Below are positions 42,552-53,830 of a DNA stretch of 64,000 bases, in pieces. The first letter of the stretch is position 1; each line of letters begins with the position of its first letter. Source of the DNA: Certhia americana (Eukaryota; Chordata; Aves; Passeriformes; Certhiidae); assembly GCA_018697195.1 (NCBI GenBank), contig JAGMWU010000027.1, positions 13,435,224 to 13,499,223 of the forward strand, read 5' to 3'. Under the pieces are notes generated by a model. That model worked only from the letters and a program-made list of their open reading frames with translations, made no database searches and had not been told where the DNA came from. Both the position numbers and the translations under genes were made by a program.

Positions 42552-43793
42552 ACTGAGAAGCCAGGAAGAGCTAAGATTGCATCCCCAGTAGAGGAAAAAA
42601 TTAAAGAGGGACAATGGCTGGTAAGAATAAAACAATATCCCTTAAAGAAAGAGGATAGGGAAGGGATCCAACCAGTAATAGAAAAATTTTTGCAATGGGG
42701 CTTGTTAAGAGAATGTGAATCTGATTTTAATACTTCCATATTCCTGGTCCGAAAACCTGATGGAACATATAGAGTGGTCCAGGATTTGAGAGCTGTCAAT
42801 AAGATAGTAGAAGTTTTATATCCCATGGTAGCGAATCCATATACTTTGTTAACAGTATTAACACCAGAATTAACTTGGTTTACTGTTCTAGATTTGAAAG
42901 ATGTGTTATTTTGCCTCCCTCTCCATGAAGCCAGACAAAAGATATTTGCCTTTAAATGGGAAAATCCTAAAAGTGGAAGAAGGATTCAACTCACCTGGAC
43001 TGTACTGCCTCAAGGATTTAAAAACTCACCCACCATATTTGGCAATCAACTTGCCAAAAATCTCGAGTCTTGGGAAACCCCACCCAGGAAGGGAAGATTG
43101 CTACAATACATAGATGACATCCTGATTGCCACTGAGACAGAGGACACTTGCGTGGCCTGGATGATGAGTTTCTTAAACTTTTTGGGTCTCCAAGGGTACT
43201 GGGTGTCTAAAAAGAAAGCCCAGGTAATGCAGCGAGAAGTTATTTACTTGGGCTATGAGATTAGTGTTGGGCAGAGGACCTTGGAACAAGCCTAGAAGGA
43301 GGCTCTAGGTCAAACACCGAAGCCACAGACTGTAAAAGAGCTGAGAACTTTTCTCAGAATGACCGGGTGGTGTCGCCTCTGGATCTATAATTATGGACTA
43401 CTTGTTAAATCCCTGTATACCTTAATTAACATGGAGCGGAAGCATCTTCAGTGGGACAAACAAGCCACAAAGGCCTTCGAACAACTGAAAAAGACCCTGA
43501 GGTCAGCTCCAGCCCTGGGACTCCGTGACATGAGTAAACCTTTCTTTTTGTTTTCTTATGAGAAACAGGAAATCTCTCTAGGAATACTGGCACAAGACCT
43601 GGGCCCATACTGTAGGACAGTCGCCTACATTTCCAAGCAATTGGACGCAACTGCAAAAGGATGGCCAGGGTGCTTGCGTGCGGTAGCAGCCATAGTGCTC
43701 AACATCCAGGAAGCATGAAAGTTCACTTTGGGACAGAAAATGACTGTGTTGGTGTCCCATACAGCATCTGCAGTATTAGAAGTGAAGGGCAGG
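42552..43793 (+). pseudogene. pol: ERV3 pol: reverse transcriptase, RNase H start
   Basis: The frame carries RIKQYPLKKEDREG, VVQDLRAVNK, LPQGFKNSPTIF and the catalytic YIDD (about 43110), then TGWCRLWIYNYG and the connection region. In-frame stops at 43294 and 43716 break it; the second is a CGA-to-TGA change. The gene is interrupted at 43793 by LTR E. It is the closest relative of ERV1 Pol in the window. Confidence 0.9.
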
Positions 43794-44175
43794 TGTGGTG
43801 ACACAGCTAGAAAGCAGAACTGAAAGCATGGCTGAGCTCATCACAGAAATAGATATGCTAGGTTTGGTAGGCCACAAACCTTAGCAAAAGTAATGCTAAG
43901 TGTAGGTAGGCCCAAGCCTTGGCAGAAGCAAGCGGGATTTTGAAAAGAATGCTTAGTTTGCAATACCTTACATGTTTGTACAAGGCAGTGCATAGGAAGA
44001 ATGAAGCAATGTTATTAAGAAATATAGATATGGTTTTTATGGTAATTATTGCTTAAGCTGTGGATCTATATTTAGCTCACACTTAAAAGGTATAAAAGAT
44101 GAGACTATGTGATCAATAAATTGGCTTCCATGCTAGCACCTATCTGGAGGCCCGTCTCTTTGTCACTCGCCCTCA
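43794..44175 (+). repeat. Solo LTR E in ERV3 pol, TSD GGCAGG (382 bp)
   Basis: It starts TGTGGTGACACAGC and ends CTCGCCCTCA. GGCAGG is present at 43788-43793 and 44176-44181, a perfect 6-bp duplication typical of class II (ERVK/alpharetrovirus-like) integration. TATAAAA at about 44090 and AATAAA at about 44115 are placed as promoter and polyadenylation signals. Pol resumes in frame directly after it. Confidence 0.95.
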
Positions 44176-44181
44176 GGCAGG

Positions 44182-46008
44182 CATTGGCTTTCTCCACAGA
44201 GATTCCTGAAGTACCAAGCCATAATGGTGGAACAGGATGATGTGGAGATTGTGGTCACTAACATCGTCAATCCAGCTTCTTTCCTCAGAGAAAACACAGG
44301 GTAACCAGTGCACCACAACTGCTTGGAAACCATTGAAGCAATGTACTCAAGCCACCTGGATCTGAAGGATGCTCCTATGGAAGATGCAGAGGACTAGTTA
44401 ACGGACAGAAGCAGCTATGTCCTGAATGGCAGAAGGCATGCAGGATATGCTATCACCACTTGCCATGAGGTAATAGAGCCATTTCCTGTCAATACCTCTG
44501 TGCAAAAGGCAGAGATAATCGCCTTGACCTGAGCCTTGGAGTTAGCCCAAGGTAAGAAAGTGAACATATATACGGATTCAAAGTACGCTTTTGGAATTGT
44601 GCATGCCCACAGAGCAATCTGGAAGGAAAGGGGACTATTGAACTCCCAAGGGAAAAACATTAGGCATGCAGAAGAAATTCTGAAATTGCTAGAAGCAGTA
44701 CAGCTCCCAAAGAAAATAGCAATCATACACATCAATGCACATCAAAAGGCAAGCTCAGATTTGGAAAAAGGAAATGAGCTGGCAGACAGAGAAGCAAAAG
44801 AAGCAGCAAAGAGAGAGGTAGAAATGGAAGGAGTTTCAATTCTGGACAGAAAAATTTCCCTTGAGGGTAAGCCAAATTATAAGAAAGAAGATCTAAAGCT
44901 AATCATAGACTTGGAAGGGACATACAGTAAGGAAGGGTGGACCTACACTCCAGAACGAAAGGTAACTATACCTGGCCATTTCATATGGTCTGTAGTAAGG
45001 GAGGAGCATAGGAAGAGGCGTTGGGGAGCAGAGGCCCCGTATAAGCACTTGATTTGGGACATCATAGCTAGAAATTTATACACTACAGTAAGGCAGGTAA
45101 CCAGACAGTGCGATCTCTGCCTCCAGACTAATCCTAAAAACACTCCAAAGACAGAAATGGGTCACATTAGGAAAGGGAATGGACCTGGCCAGCAATGGCA
45201 AATTGATTTCTCAGAACTCCCAAGAAAAGGGAGGTTTTACTATTTACTAGTGTTTACTGATACCTTTTCAGCATGGCCTGAGGCTTTTCCTACTAGAACC
45301 TCTAAGGCTCAACAAGTGGTCAAGGTATTGGTTAAAGAAATAGTACCATGGTTCAGGGTTCCGGATGTCATTTCCTCAGATAGAGGACCCCATTTTATCT
45401 CAAAGGTGGTACAACAGGTTAGCAATACCCTGGGTATAGATTGGCAATTACATACCCCATATCGTCCCCAATTAAGTGGACAAGTAGAAAAGATGGACCA
45501 CCTGATCAAACAGCAGATTGTGAAATTAAGACAGGAGGTCAATCTGCCTTGGCCCCAGTCTCTCCCTTTAGCTCTCTTACACATACGAACTAAGCCAAGG
45601 GCAAAGGAAGGACTGAGTCCTTTTGAGACCCTGTATGGGCGACCCTATGAGATACAGAAGGGAACATCAGCACAAGTAGGGGAAGAAACTATAACAGAAT
45701 ATATGGTAGCCCTGAAGAAACAACTCAATAAGATCAATAAACATGTATTGGGAACTCGGTGTAGGGGATTGGATGGGCCAGTACATAATGTACAACCTGA
45801 AGATTATGTCCATGTAAAGTCTCTTGCAGAAAAGACTTTGGAACCACAGTGGGAAGGACCATTCCAAGTGCTCCTCACCTCCTTCACCACAGTCAAGATC
45901 AGAGAGCAAGCTGCATGGATACATCACACTAGGATCAAGAAGGCTTCACAGTCACCATGGAGAGTCAAGCAGGTGCAACCTGGAAAGCTGTGGCCTCTGC
46001 AATCATAG
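44182..46008 (+). pseudogene. pol: ERV3 pol: RNase H and integrase (integrase open)
   Basis: From 44182 to about 44532 the RNase H region has stops at 44304, 44396 (Trp to TAG) and 44529. From 44536 to 46008 a 490-codon frame is open. It covers the end of RNase H (YTDSKYAFGI), the integrase zinc domain (EEHRKRR with one His lost, CDLC), and the full catalytic triad in WQIDFS, SSDRGPHF and SGQVEKMD. The C-terminal domain ends near IHHTRIKKAS. Integrase inserts viral DNA into the chromosome; the zinc-domain His loss is the only visible defect in this section. Confidence 0.88.
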
Positions 46009-47880
46009 TCAAGATTATAAAAAAAGCCAATGCACTACCACCTATACATGGACTACCTGTATATAGGGTGATTGCCATGTATGTTTGTCGAGGAAAAGTT
46101 TATGACTTTTATTCTCATAGGTCTCTGTGGCAGGTGTTCAAAATTACAAATGCAGCTGTTTGGAATGGGAGAAATGTTTGGGGATGTAGATCTGCATTTA
46201 TTCAAGATGGATTTCACCAAGGACCTATAGAACCCATTCGAATTGGTACTGAGTGTTGTGACAAATGCTTAACTAACTGTTCTGAATCCAGAATTTTGGT
46301 AGAAGGATGTGAAGCTGCAACTCTCAAGATTCATTATAATATAACTCAAGCTTGTGTTGTAACAGATGATACCTCTTGAAATAATAAAACAGCTTCACCA
46401 ACCCAAACACCAGGAAAAACTGCAGTCACTCAGGCCGCACTCAGGCAGACCTCAAGAGAAACAATTCAACCTTTAATCACCAAAATAGGACCCTATGCTA
46501 TCAAAAAGACAGGAATCTAAAAGCTGTTGCTCAATCCAGAGTGGTCCCTGAAGCGAGTAGAGATGACAATGCAGGTAAATGCTTCTGCCATTTGGCCAGA
46601 ACGTACTCCATTCCTCAAAACCTCTTTTGGGGAATGGACCACTTGGTTGCAGAAGCGTGCACCTCCTAGAGCCAAGAGAAAAGGGATATTTGGAAAAGGA
46701 TTGGAGGTCTTAAACACGATGCATTCTGAGGTGTTAATGAACAAATTGACTGCAACCAGCAATGATACAGTCAAATTGCAACAACTTTTAAAATCATCTT
46801 TATTAGCATTAGGCACTAGCCAGTGGAAATTGTCCAAGATATTACCAGAATGGGAAAACATAAAGGAACAGGATCATGAATTGTCCACCAAGTCTCTAGG
46901 CATAGCTACTGAAAACATTTTGTTAGCCCTTGGCTATATACAAGCCCAATTGTGGATGCAATCAGTGGCTGCCTTAATTATCAGAGAAGGTGGAGAAGGC
47001 ACCTTCCCTAATGAGATTCATAAAATATTTGGGATAATGCTTCTGACCTAGAAAGAGAACTCCAATCCTGGTGGGTTTTAGTCAACTTCACCTATGACCC
47101 TGTAACAAGCATGGTGACTGCTTTTGTTTTAACTATACACAATGCATCAGTAAGTATTTTTTACCCAATAATTGCTTTAGGATTAAACCACAAAGGAGCT
47201 GTGCTATAGCCTTCCAAACATAGGATGTGGGCTTGAGAGGTTGAAGGGAAGTGGTAGACTATTAATGTAGAGTCATGTGCCACGGGAAAACAACTGGAAT
47301 TTATATGTGAAGGAAATGTAAATGATGACCAAGATATCTGCCTAGATATAGAACAGAGCATTTGTCACTTTGAAATCTATTCAGTCAACCAGACAACTTT
47401 GCTTGTGTATATAGGTCAAGGTTGTGTATGCCTCAGAACAGCATGCCCCACTATATTGGTGGATGAGCTCACCATAAATAACACTCAATCTAATTTGTGT
47501 ATTTGTAATTTTGTCAAAATTAAGGGATGTGACTTTTTCTATCAGGCACTGGTAGTATCACATCAATATTGTAAGGCGAATCTGACCACCGTGCAGGACA
47601 TATTGCCTGTGCCTATAGGGATGAACCTGACCTTAGTTAAACAGTTATTAAAACACAAAGATCTTAAGGAAATTCTTAAGGAAATTTAAAACACAGGGAA
47701 AAAGACCTTGATTACAATACACCATGACACATAGACCATACAGAAAGTCTTTAAAAGGTTGGAAGAAGACACATCTCACCACTGATGGGATGTACTTTTT
47801 GGGTAGTCTCCTACTGCAACAGAGTTTTTAAACAAATTGTGTCATCCTATTGTAGTCCTGTTGATCCTGGTTAATATAAG
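45957..47880 (+). pseudogene. env: ERV3 env
   Basis: Env starts at 45957 and overlaps the end of pol by about 50 bases in another frame, as in gammaretroviruses. Frame 45957-46379 has a hydrophobic leader-like segment and the Cys-rich block ECCDKCLTNC. Frame 46527-47051 carries a basic RAKRKG cleavage-like site (about 46675) and a heptad-like region. Frame 47399-47689 carries the Cys-rich TM ectodomain (GCVCLRTACP). A hydrophobic anchor-like stretch follows near 47860. Several stops and frameshifts separate the parts. It is more complete than the ERV1 env but not functional. Confidence 0.8.
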
Positions 47881-48024
47881 TCTTGTTTCTGGTTATGCTA
47901 TTTTGGATTCTAAAACTATCAAGAAGGATGACCACAATGTCTATTGTGTTATCTAATCAACTAGTTAAAGATAGCCATAGAGAATATGATAGGCACTTAG
48001 GAAGCAAAAGAATTTGCATCACTT

Positions 48025-48042
48025 AGAAGAAAAAGGGGGAAT
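48025..48042 (+). promoter_or_regulatory. ERV3 polypurine tract
   Basis: AGAAGAAAAAGGGGGAAT lies downstream of env. Its natural neighbour, the LTR G start TGATCTGGG, is now 330 bases away because LTR D inserted exactly at the junction. Confidence 0.8.
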
Positions 48043-48045
48043 TGA

Positions 48046-48368
48046 TATGGGGAACATATACACGTGAAAATTCATTTTAGAAGCATATAGTGTGCTTAAG
48101 CAGGTGAAGGGGAAACAGAAGAAACATATAGCTAAGTTAGCAATTTTCTTGTAACAGAACACATAAGAGTGTAGCAGGAACAACTTGTAACAGAACACAG
48201 GAATTTAGTTACTGGGTGAAGGCCATAGAGATAAGATGCATCTTAGGTATTGTATATTGTGAAAAATCAGTAAAGGCTTGCAAGGCTTAGGCATTGTAAG
48301 GACTCAATAAAGCAGAACCTGTGTGGCTTGAGGCCAGCAAAAACCAGCTCCTAACTTTGGCAAGAACA
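48046..48368 (+). repeat. Solo LTR D at the ERV3 PPT/LTR junction, TSD AATTGA (323 bp)
   Basis: AATTGA occurs at 48040-48045 and 48369-48374. The insert ends GCAAGAACA and begins TATGGGGAACA, probably TGTGGGG with one base changed. It holds AATAAA at about 48306. The 6-bp duplication suggests a class II-like element. Removal of the insert restores a polypurine tract directly next to LTR G. Confidence 0.8.
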
Positions 48369-48371
48369 AAT

Positions 48372-48692
48372 TGATCTGGGAAGAAGCCAAACATCCACTG
48401 CACCTGTCCAGAGATGGAGGTCAAACAACGAACATCTGATGAGATCGGTTACTTCATCAAGACCCCGAAGACCCTTGCCCAGAAGGTGTGGCAACAAGTA
48501 CAAGGAGGCAGAGAATGGGTGGGGATGGGTGGGTGGGAGGTGTGGGCCTGTGGGACCAATATGTATTTATACCTGAACCTTGTCTCAGACAGGTACACAT
48601 GCTTTGGTGGAAATATCCCCCATGTGTCTCCAGCTGGAAATAAAACATGCCCTTTACAATTTTTAATTGCAAAGTCCTTATTACACAACACA
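48372..48692 (+). repeat. ERV3 3' LTR (LTR G, 321 bp)
   Basis: It starts TGATCTGGGAAG, ends CACAACACA, and pairs with 36996-37326. It keeps the G-rich motif at 48527-48547, TATTTATA (about 48564) and AATAAA (about 48640). Confidence 0.87.
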
Positions 48693-49109
48693 GCACTCCC
48701 CATCTCTCTCCAAGTCAGTATAGATACTGCATATATATGTGTGTGCATGAATTCAGAATTACCTTTGAATTCTCTGGGCATATAGAGAATAAATTCATCT
48801 GCAAAACTGCTCTTCTCCCCTAGAACAGCTTTAGGGAGCAGCTTGAGCCAAGGAGGCTTTGCCCATTGAATCACCACCTCACTGTGGGAAGACCTCATTA
48901 AACTCTTCTGAAAGAGAAATTAAAGGCAGAAACATTGGGCTCATGCACAGATTGATGAGAGAGAGATCATGCTGCTCCGTGGAGCTGAGTGTGGGAATCA
49001 TCACTGCTGTGGCACTAGAGATGGACACCTTTATGACTTTAGGGTTTGCTCCAGAGACCTTGGGACCCTTTTTCCCCCTATCTTTCAGTGAAGCAACCTC
49101 TCTGATGCC
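48693..49109. other. Unassigned DNA right of ERV3
   Basis: No repeat or gene was recognised. Short open frames only. Confidence 0.45.
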
Positions 49110-49372
49110 GCCTGAGCAGGGGAGGTTTAGGTTAGATATCAGGAAAAAGGACTTCACACAGAGGGTGGTTGAGCACTGAAAAAGGCTCCCCAGGGAAGTG
49201 GTCCCAGCACCAATCCTGACAGAGTTCAAGCGCTTGGACAACACTCTCAGACACATGGTGTGATTCTTGGGGTGTCCTGTGCAGGGCCAGGAGTTGGACT
49301 TGATGATCCTTGTGAGTCCCTCCCAACTCAGCATATTCTATGATTCTACGATTCTACAATTCTGTCTCTTCC
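49110..49372 (+). mobile_element. CR1 LINE, truncated 3' end
   Basis: GTTAGATATCAGGAAAAAGG, GAGGGTGGTTGAGCACTG, and the terminal series TTCTATGATTCTACGATTCT are characteristic of CR1 3' ends. The copy has the usual 5' truncation. Confidence 0.9.
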
Positions 49373-49386
49373 AAGATAAGTGGTAC

Positions 49387-49821
49387 TGATGCCTTGGAGG
49401 GGCTACCTAGAACAGAGGCTAGACAAGATTAAAAGAATAAAAGTGGGTATTTATTAAAGGTCTTCAATAGGTACACCTTGGGCAGTCAGAAGCCTCCAAG
49501 AGGCTACACCCAAAATGGACAATGGTTGTGAGTTTTTCATACAGCTATAAATTTGGTGCATTTACATATCAGGGGTTAATCCTCCAACTACAGCTTCAGA
49601 TAATGAAGTCATATACCCCAGTTTTCTCCCCCTCAGCTCACTTTTGCTTATACTTTTTGGGGCCTGAGACAGTTAGGTATCCTTGAGTTTCAGGCCTAGA
49701 GAGAAATTGTTTTGTCTGAATAAAACAGGAGAACAGTAGCTGACAGGCTATGGAGTTTTAGAGTTATACACTAAAGCAGTACAGGATCTGAAAAATATAA
49801 AAGCTAAATCCTAAGGCATCA
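49387..49821 (-). repeat. Solo LTR B, TSD GTAC (435 bp)
   Basis: On the minus strand it starts TGATGCCTTAGGATTTAGC and ends CCAAGGCATCA, like the ERV2 LTRs. GTAC is present at 49383-49386 and 49822-49825, a perfect 4-bp duplication. This fixes 4 bp as the target-site size of this family, consistent with a gammaretrovirus-like integrase. Confidence 0.92.
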
Positions 49822-50084
49822 GTACCACTGTGATTTCTGAGCATGAACTGGACCATCTAAAATTAAATTAAATTAAAACCAGACACATAAAGAGGGCCAA
49901 TGAGTTTTGCAGTCAGTGCTGGGCATGGCGTACAGGTCAGATGGTCTCCAGCCGTGCTTGGATCCTCCTGCCTCCATATGTGCCAAATCACAAACTGCTC
50001 CACCAAAGACCCAGATCTTAACCATGCTAAAGGAGAAAAAAAATTTGCCTTTCGGCAATAACCATATGTATTTCTTAGAATATC

Positions 50085-50230
50085 ATAGAATATCAAATAA
50101 TCATTAAGGTTGGAAAAGACATCTACGATCATCAAGTCCAACTGACTTCCATGTCCCAATTCCCACAGTATCCCCTCAGCATCTATTCTCAGAACCCCTA
50201 TGATGCAGAAAGGGCTGCTGTCACTGTGAG
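50085..50230 (-). mobile_element. CR1 LINE, truncated 3' end
   Basis: AGAATATCATAGAATATCAA, AAGGTTGGAAAAGACATCTA and GATCATCAAGTCCAACTG are the reverse complement of the CR1 3' end. The 5' limit is uncertain. Confidence 0.85.
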
Positions 50231-50527
50231 GTTGTCAGTTGCTCGAATAAAGAGGAAGTCTATGGCAGAAGACAAATTTCAGTTCACTCTTCCCAAATCC
50301 TCATGCTCAGCATGGTGAACACTTCACTAAACTCTCCTCTTCCATCCTATGCCTGGGCTGACAACAGATTTTTGACCACATTCCTGGTTGAGCTCCTTGA
50401 CCATCTCAAACCCAGAGCAGTCCACTGAAACCTGAGTGCAACCTCTGTCAAAAACCATGGGACTCGACTCAAGTATTTATAACCAGAACAAAGCACAGCA
50501 ACAAATCAAGGAAGGGCAATTTCTGGG

Positions 50528-50751
50528 TGTCTTGGTTTAGAAACAAGTTTAGGAGAAAACACTCTGAAATGAGTGTTTCCTCTAAAAAAGGTTCCTTTCT
50601 GCCAAAGAGACATTAACACTAGTGGATGAAAGTGAAAAAAATCCCCAACTGATTATTGACAAACAGAATATCAGCACAGCATGGGGAAAAAATGGTAAAT
50701 AAATGCTAGATTTTGAACTGTCAGACCTAAACACACACCACCACCACCACC

Positions 50752-50784
<33 letters not shown>

Positions 50785-51384
50785 ACAAAACAAAAAAATG
50801 CCAGGGAAAGAAAAAAACAGTGGCCAGCTACGTGGCAGGGAGAAACAAAATGGAGCCAGCTTCTGTGTCAGGGAAGAAAAAAACCCAAATGGTTCACGCA
50901 GCAGCTTGGGCAAAGATGGGAACCTGGTGAATCTCTGATGTTGGTCTCCTCTTCACAGCAGATGAAGCTGGCGGATTTGGTGTCCTTTCTCCTGTGGGTT
51001 TGGCTTTTCCAAGTATGGGGCCAGGAGGGAGTGACCTGTCAGCTTCCCGACAGTTCACGGTCGATTCTTCCATCGATTCTCTGATCTCGGACCAAAACCG
51101 AACTGAACAGTTCAGGGGAAAAAAAAGGGTGCCAAAGGATTGCTGCTGCAGTCTCCAAGGCCAGGGAAAGGGAGAAAAAAAATCCTTCTTGCCTAAGCTA
51201 ACAAAAACCCCAAGCTAGCTAAGCAACAAAGTAACACCATCCACAGTGCACCACAGACACCTGATGGGTGAGGTTTTGCAAAAGCCCAGCAAGAGCTCCA
51301 AGACACACACCCTCCCTTAAAGCTACAACAACCATTTCTAGGCATAGAGCAGACGATCAGGGAATAGAAAACCACCCCAAGACA
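50528..51384 (-). repeat. Solo LTR H with long poly-C tract
   Basis: On the plus strand it reads TGTCTTGGTTTAG at one end and CACCCCAAGACA at the other. The reverse complement matches LTR H at 51674 and 10342. Flanks TCTGGG and CCGGGG match at four of six bases. A C-rich tract at about 50742-50784 ends in about 32 uninterrupted C. Confidence 0.82.
50742..50784. repeat. (CCA)n followed by poly-C tract
   Basis: A short CAC/CCA repeat runs into a pure C run of about 32 bases. On the minus strand this is poly-G. The length is prone to sequencing error. Confidence 0.9.
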
Positions 51385-51430
51385 CCGGGGCATCAAGAGG
51401 CTAAATTAAGACAATGAAGAAACTTTGCAT

Positions 51431-51670
51431 GGGTATGCAATAACGTATGCCATAGGATATGCTTTAGGATGTGCAATAGGGTACACAATAAAGTATGCAA
51501 CAGGGTATGCATTAGGGTGTGCAGTAGGGTATACCATAGGATAGGCAATAAGGAATACAACACAGAATGCATTATGGTATACCACAGGGTATGCACTAGT
51601 GTGTGCCATAGAGTATGCACTATAGTATGCTGTAGTATATGCAATAGGGTATGCCATAGGGTATCCATCA
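51431..51670. repeat. 12-bp minisatellite, segment 1
   Basis: About 20 tandem copies of a 12-base unit, consensus GGGTATGCAATA. Most copies differ from the consensus at 1-4 positions. The 12-base phase is kept across the whole segment. The array is interrupted at 51671-51674 by an LTR H and continues after it. Confidence 0.92.
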
Positions 51671-51673
51671 CGG

Positions 51674-52312
51674 TGTCTTGGGGTGATTTTATGATAATAC
51701 TGTTTCCCTCTACTGTCTGCTTTATTCCCAGAAATGATTCCTGTAGCTTTAAGCTGGTCCTGGGGGGAAAGGGGGGAAATCGGGGGAATTCTTCCACGCG
51801 TTTTGTGTTCAAGCTCTCACACTCCTCCGCTCTCAGCTTTGCAATGGAGAGGGAGTTAAATTTTTTGCTTTTAGCTAGCTTCTTTTTGTTAGCTGAGGCA
51901 AGAAGTTTTTCTGGGACTGCAATAGCATTTCTCCGGTGACTTCTGTGGCTTCTTCTGGACCTGTTCAGCTTAGCTCCAGTCTGAGAAGCAGAACATCGCC
52001 GGGAGCTGGACTCTGTGGACCGGCGGGGTGCCGCAGGACACTGCATTCTGGCTCTAGACCTCGGGGGAAGCCAGCTAAAGGAAGAACTCTGAATCCACCA
52101 GCTTTCTCCACAGTGAGGAGGTTTAATATCTAAAATGATTCATTTTTTTTCCCCAGTGCCCCACGGGCACTCTGTTAAATAAACAGGGTTTTTTCACTTT
52201 CCTCCAAGAAATTCCTTTTGTATCGGTGGGGGAGAGAGTGCCGAAACCTGCCTTCTTTAGAGGATTCGTTCATTCCAGAGCGTTTTTCCTCCTAAAATTG
52301 TCTCAAAACCAA
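51674..52312 (+). repeat. Solo LTR H inserted in the minisatellite
   Basis: It starts TGTCTTGGGGTGATTT and ends about CTCAAAACCAAGA, and matches LTR H at 10342 and 58781. Minisatellite units lie directly on both sides. AATAAAC at about 52178 is the probable polyadenylation signal. The exact right boundary and duplication are blurred by the repeat. Confidence 0.85.
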
Positions 52313-52491
52313 GATGCAGGGCATGCAACAGGGTATGCATTAGGGTACACCATAGGATATGCGATTGGGTATGCAATAATATATGAGTTTTGGAATACAT
52401 TAGGGTATGCATTAGGTTATGCAATAGCATATGCCATAGAGTATCCTATACAGCATCCAATAGAGTATGCATTAGGGTATGCTGTAGGGTA
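52313..52491. repeat. 12-bp minisatellite, segment 2
   Basis: About 14.5 copies of the GGGTATGCAATA unit, in the same orientation as segment 1. It ends with GGGTA, directly followed by LTR I. Confidence 0.92.
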
Positions 52492-52880
52492 TGTGGAAGG
52501 GGTTAACAGCTGGTCTGTAAACCAAAAGAATGAGCTGACAGAAGGAGAACTTGATAAGATTCGCATTTATCCATGAAGAGAAAGAAAGCAAGGTCATTAA
52601 CATGGGAACTGAGGGAACAGAGATAAACAAAGGACACCTGCGGATAGAAAATAGAACAAATATCTGTGTTGAAAATTTTTGTGAATACTTTCTCACAACA
52701 GTAATGTAGACTGCCTTGTCCCAATGAACACGATGAGCTGTCTTAGTGTAACCAATGAGTGAAGTGCACGCTTTGGTGAAGGAATGTATAAAAAGGGAAT
52801 ACGCGGTGAAAATAAAAATTTTGCCTTTTAAGCCTTTTGGTCATCGCTCTTTGTGTGTCATGACCATCCCAACAGCGACA
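52492..52880 (+). repeat. Solo LTR I inserted in the minisatellite, TSD GGGTA
   Basis: It starts TGTGGAAGGGGTTAACA, ends CCCAACAGCGACA, and matches 10642-11000. GGGTA flanks both sides (52487-52491 and 52881-52885), although the minisatellite itself contains this word. It has TATAAAAA (about 52787) and AATAAAAA (about 52810). Confidence 0.88.
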
Positions 52881-52929
52881 GGGTATCCAACAGGGCATGC
52901 AGCAGGGTATGCCATAGAGTATGCAACAG
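52881..52929. repeat. 12-bp minisatellite, segment 3
   Basis: Four further copies of the unit, after which the array ends in GAAACATCCC. Together with segments 1 and 2 the original array had about 39 copies, about 470 bases. Confidence 0.9.
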
Positions 52930-53519
52930 AAACATCCCTTCTCCACTGGCACTGAAGCATTTTCAACTGCAGGGATGCACCAGGTTCTGGCTCTGCCTGC
53001 AAGTCAGTAGGTACTCTGAAGCAGGCAGAGATGTTAATTTCATAGTGTTGGGGGTGTGTGTGTGTGTTTAATTAAAAGAAGGTATCAGCCTTCTGTTTGA
53101 TGTGCTGTTGTCTGTGGTTGCTAAGGGGAGCAGTGTACAATTACAGTCCCAGTGATGTCCACTCTAATAATAACTTGACTCTGCATAGCTCAGATGCAGA
53201 CACAGCTCTGCTATAAAGAGCATGGCTGATTCAACAGAGGAATACTCCAACTTAGGTTACATGTGAAGGGTTTGTGGTACATTAACACCTCCCCAATGCA
53301 AGGGAAACTGACAAGCAAAAAACTTTCAGAGTAAACACACTTTCAATGTATTAAGAAGGTATTTCTAGAGGGGTGAAGAAACTGTACATGTTCCCACCAA
53401 GGTGTTCTAGCAGGTCCCCACATGCCCAAGCTACCCAGGTCAAATTCGTCCAGGTCCATTCCAAGGTCTTGCACAGCTCAAAACACCAATCCAAAATCAA
53501 TGAGCAGTAAATCAAACCC
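52930..53519. other. Unassigned DNA with short (GT)n
   Basis: A GTGTGTGTGTGT run occurs at about 53056. No gene or repeat was recognised. Confidence 0.45.
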
Positions 53520-53830
53520 AAATAATAGAATTGTTTAGGTTGAAAAAGCCCTCTAAGATCATCAAGTCCAACTATTAACTCAGCACTGCCAAGCCCACCA
53601 CTAAACCATGTCCCTAAGTGCCACATCTACATGTCTTTTAAATCCTTCCAGGGATAGTGACTCCACCACTGCCCTGGGCAGTCTGTTCCAATGCCTGACC
53701 ACCCAGATGTCAAATTACCCTCCCAGCACCAAGACCCTGTATGGCAGCATCTCCCTGAGCTCTACCAGCTGTGCAGCCCATGACTCTTCTTTCTGCATCT
53801 CCCTTCCTGAAAGGTTCTCAGTACCTAAAT
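53520..53830 (-). mobile_element. CR1 LINE, truncated 3' part
   Basis: The reverse complement of a CR1 3' region: TTTAGGTTGAAAAAGCCCTC, GATCATCAAGTCCAAC, then CATGTCTTTTAAATCCTTCC and CTGTTCCAATGCCTGACCAC. It is longer than the other CR1 fragments here but still non-coding by eye. Confidence 0.9.

Noticed and set aside
40640..47880. G-to-A hypermutation in ERV3 as well
   Set aside because: Its stops are of mixed origin (CGA-to-TGA, CAG-to-TAG, and some TGG-to-TAG), which fits ordinary decay.
48046..48368. LTR D as the ERV3 3' LTR
   Set aside because: It has no partner at the 5' end and carries its own 6-bp duplication AATTGA.
50703..50930. His/Pro-rich and Gly-rich ORFs near 50.7 kb
   Set aside because: Translations of the poly-C/poly-G tract.
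51393..52046. A 217-codon minus-strand ORF across the minisatellite and LTR H, with many His-Thr-Leu repeats
   Set aside because: It is a translation of the 12-bp repeat, whose length keeps any frame open, joined to LTR sequence. No start context or domain.
52313..52491. Interstitial telomeric repeat
   Set aside because: The unit is GGGTATGCAATA, 12 bases, not TTAGGG.
52226..52576. A plus-strand ORF with GYAIGYAIGYA-like repeats
   Set aside because: Same minisatellite artefact on the other strand.
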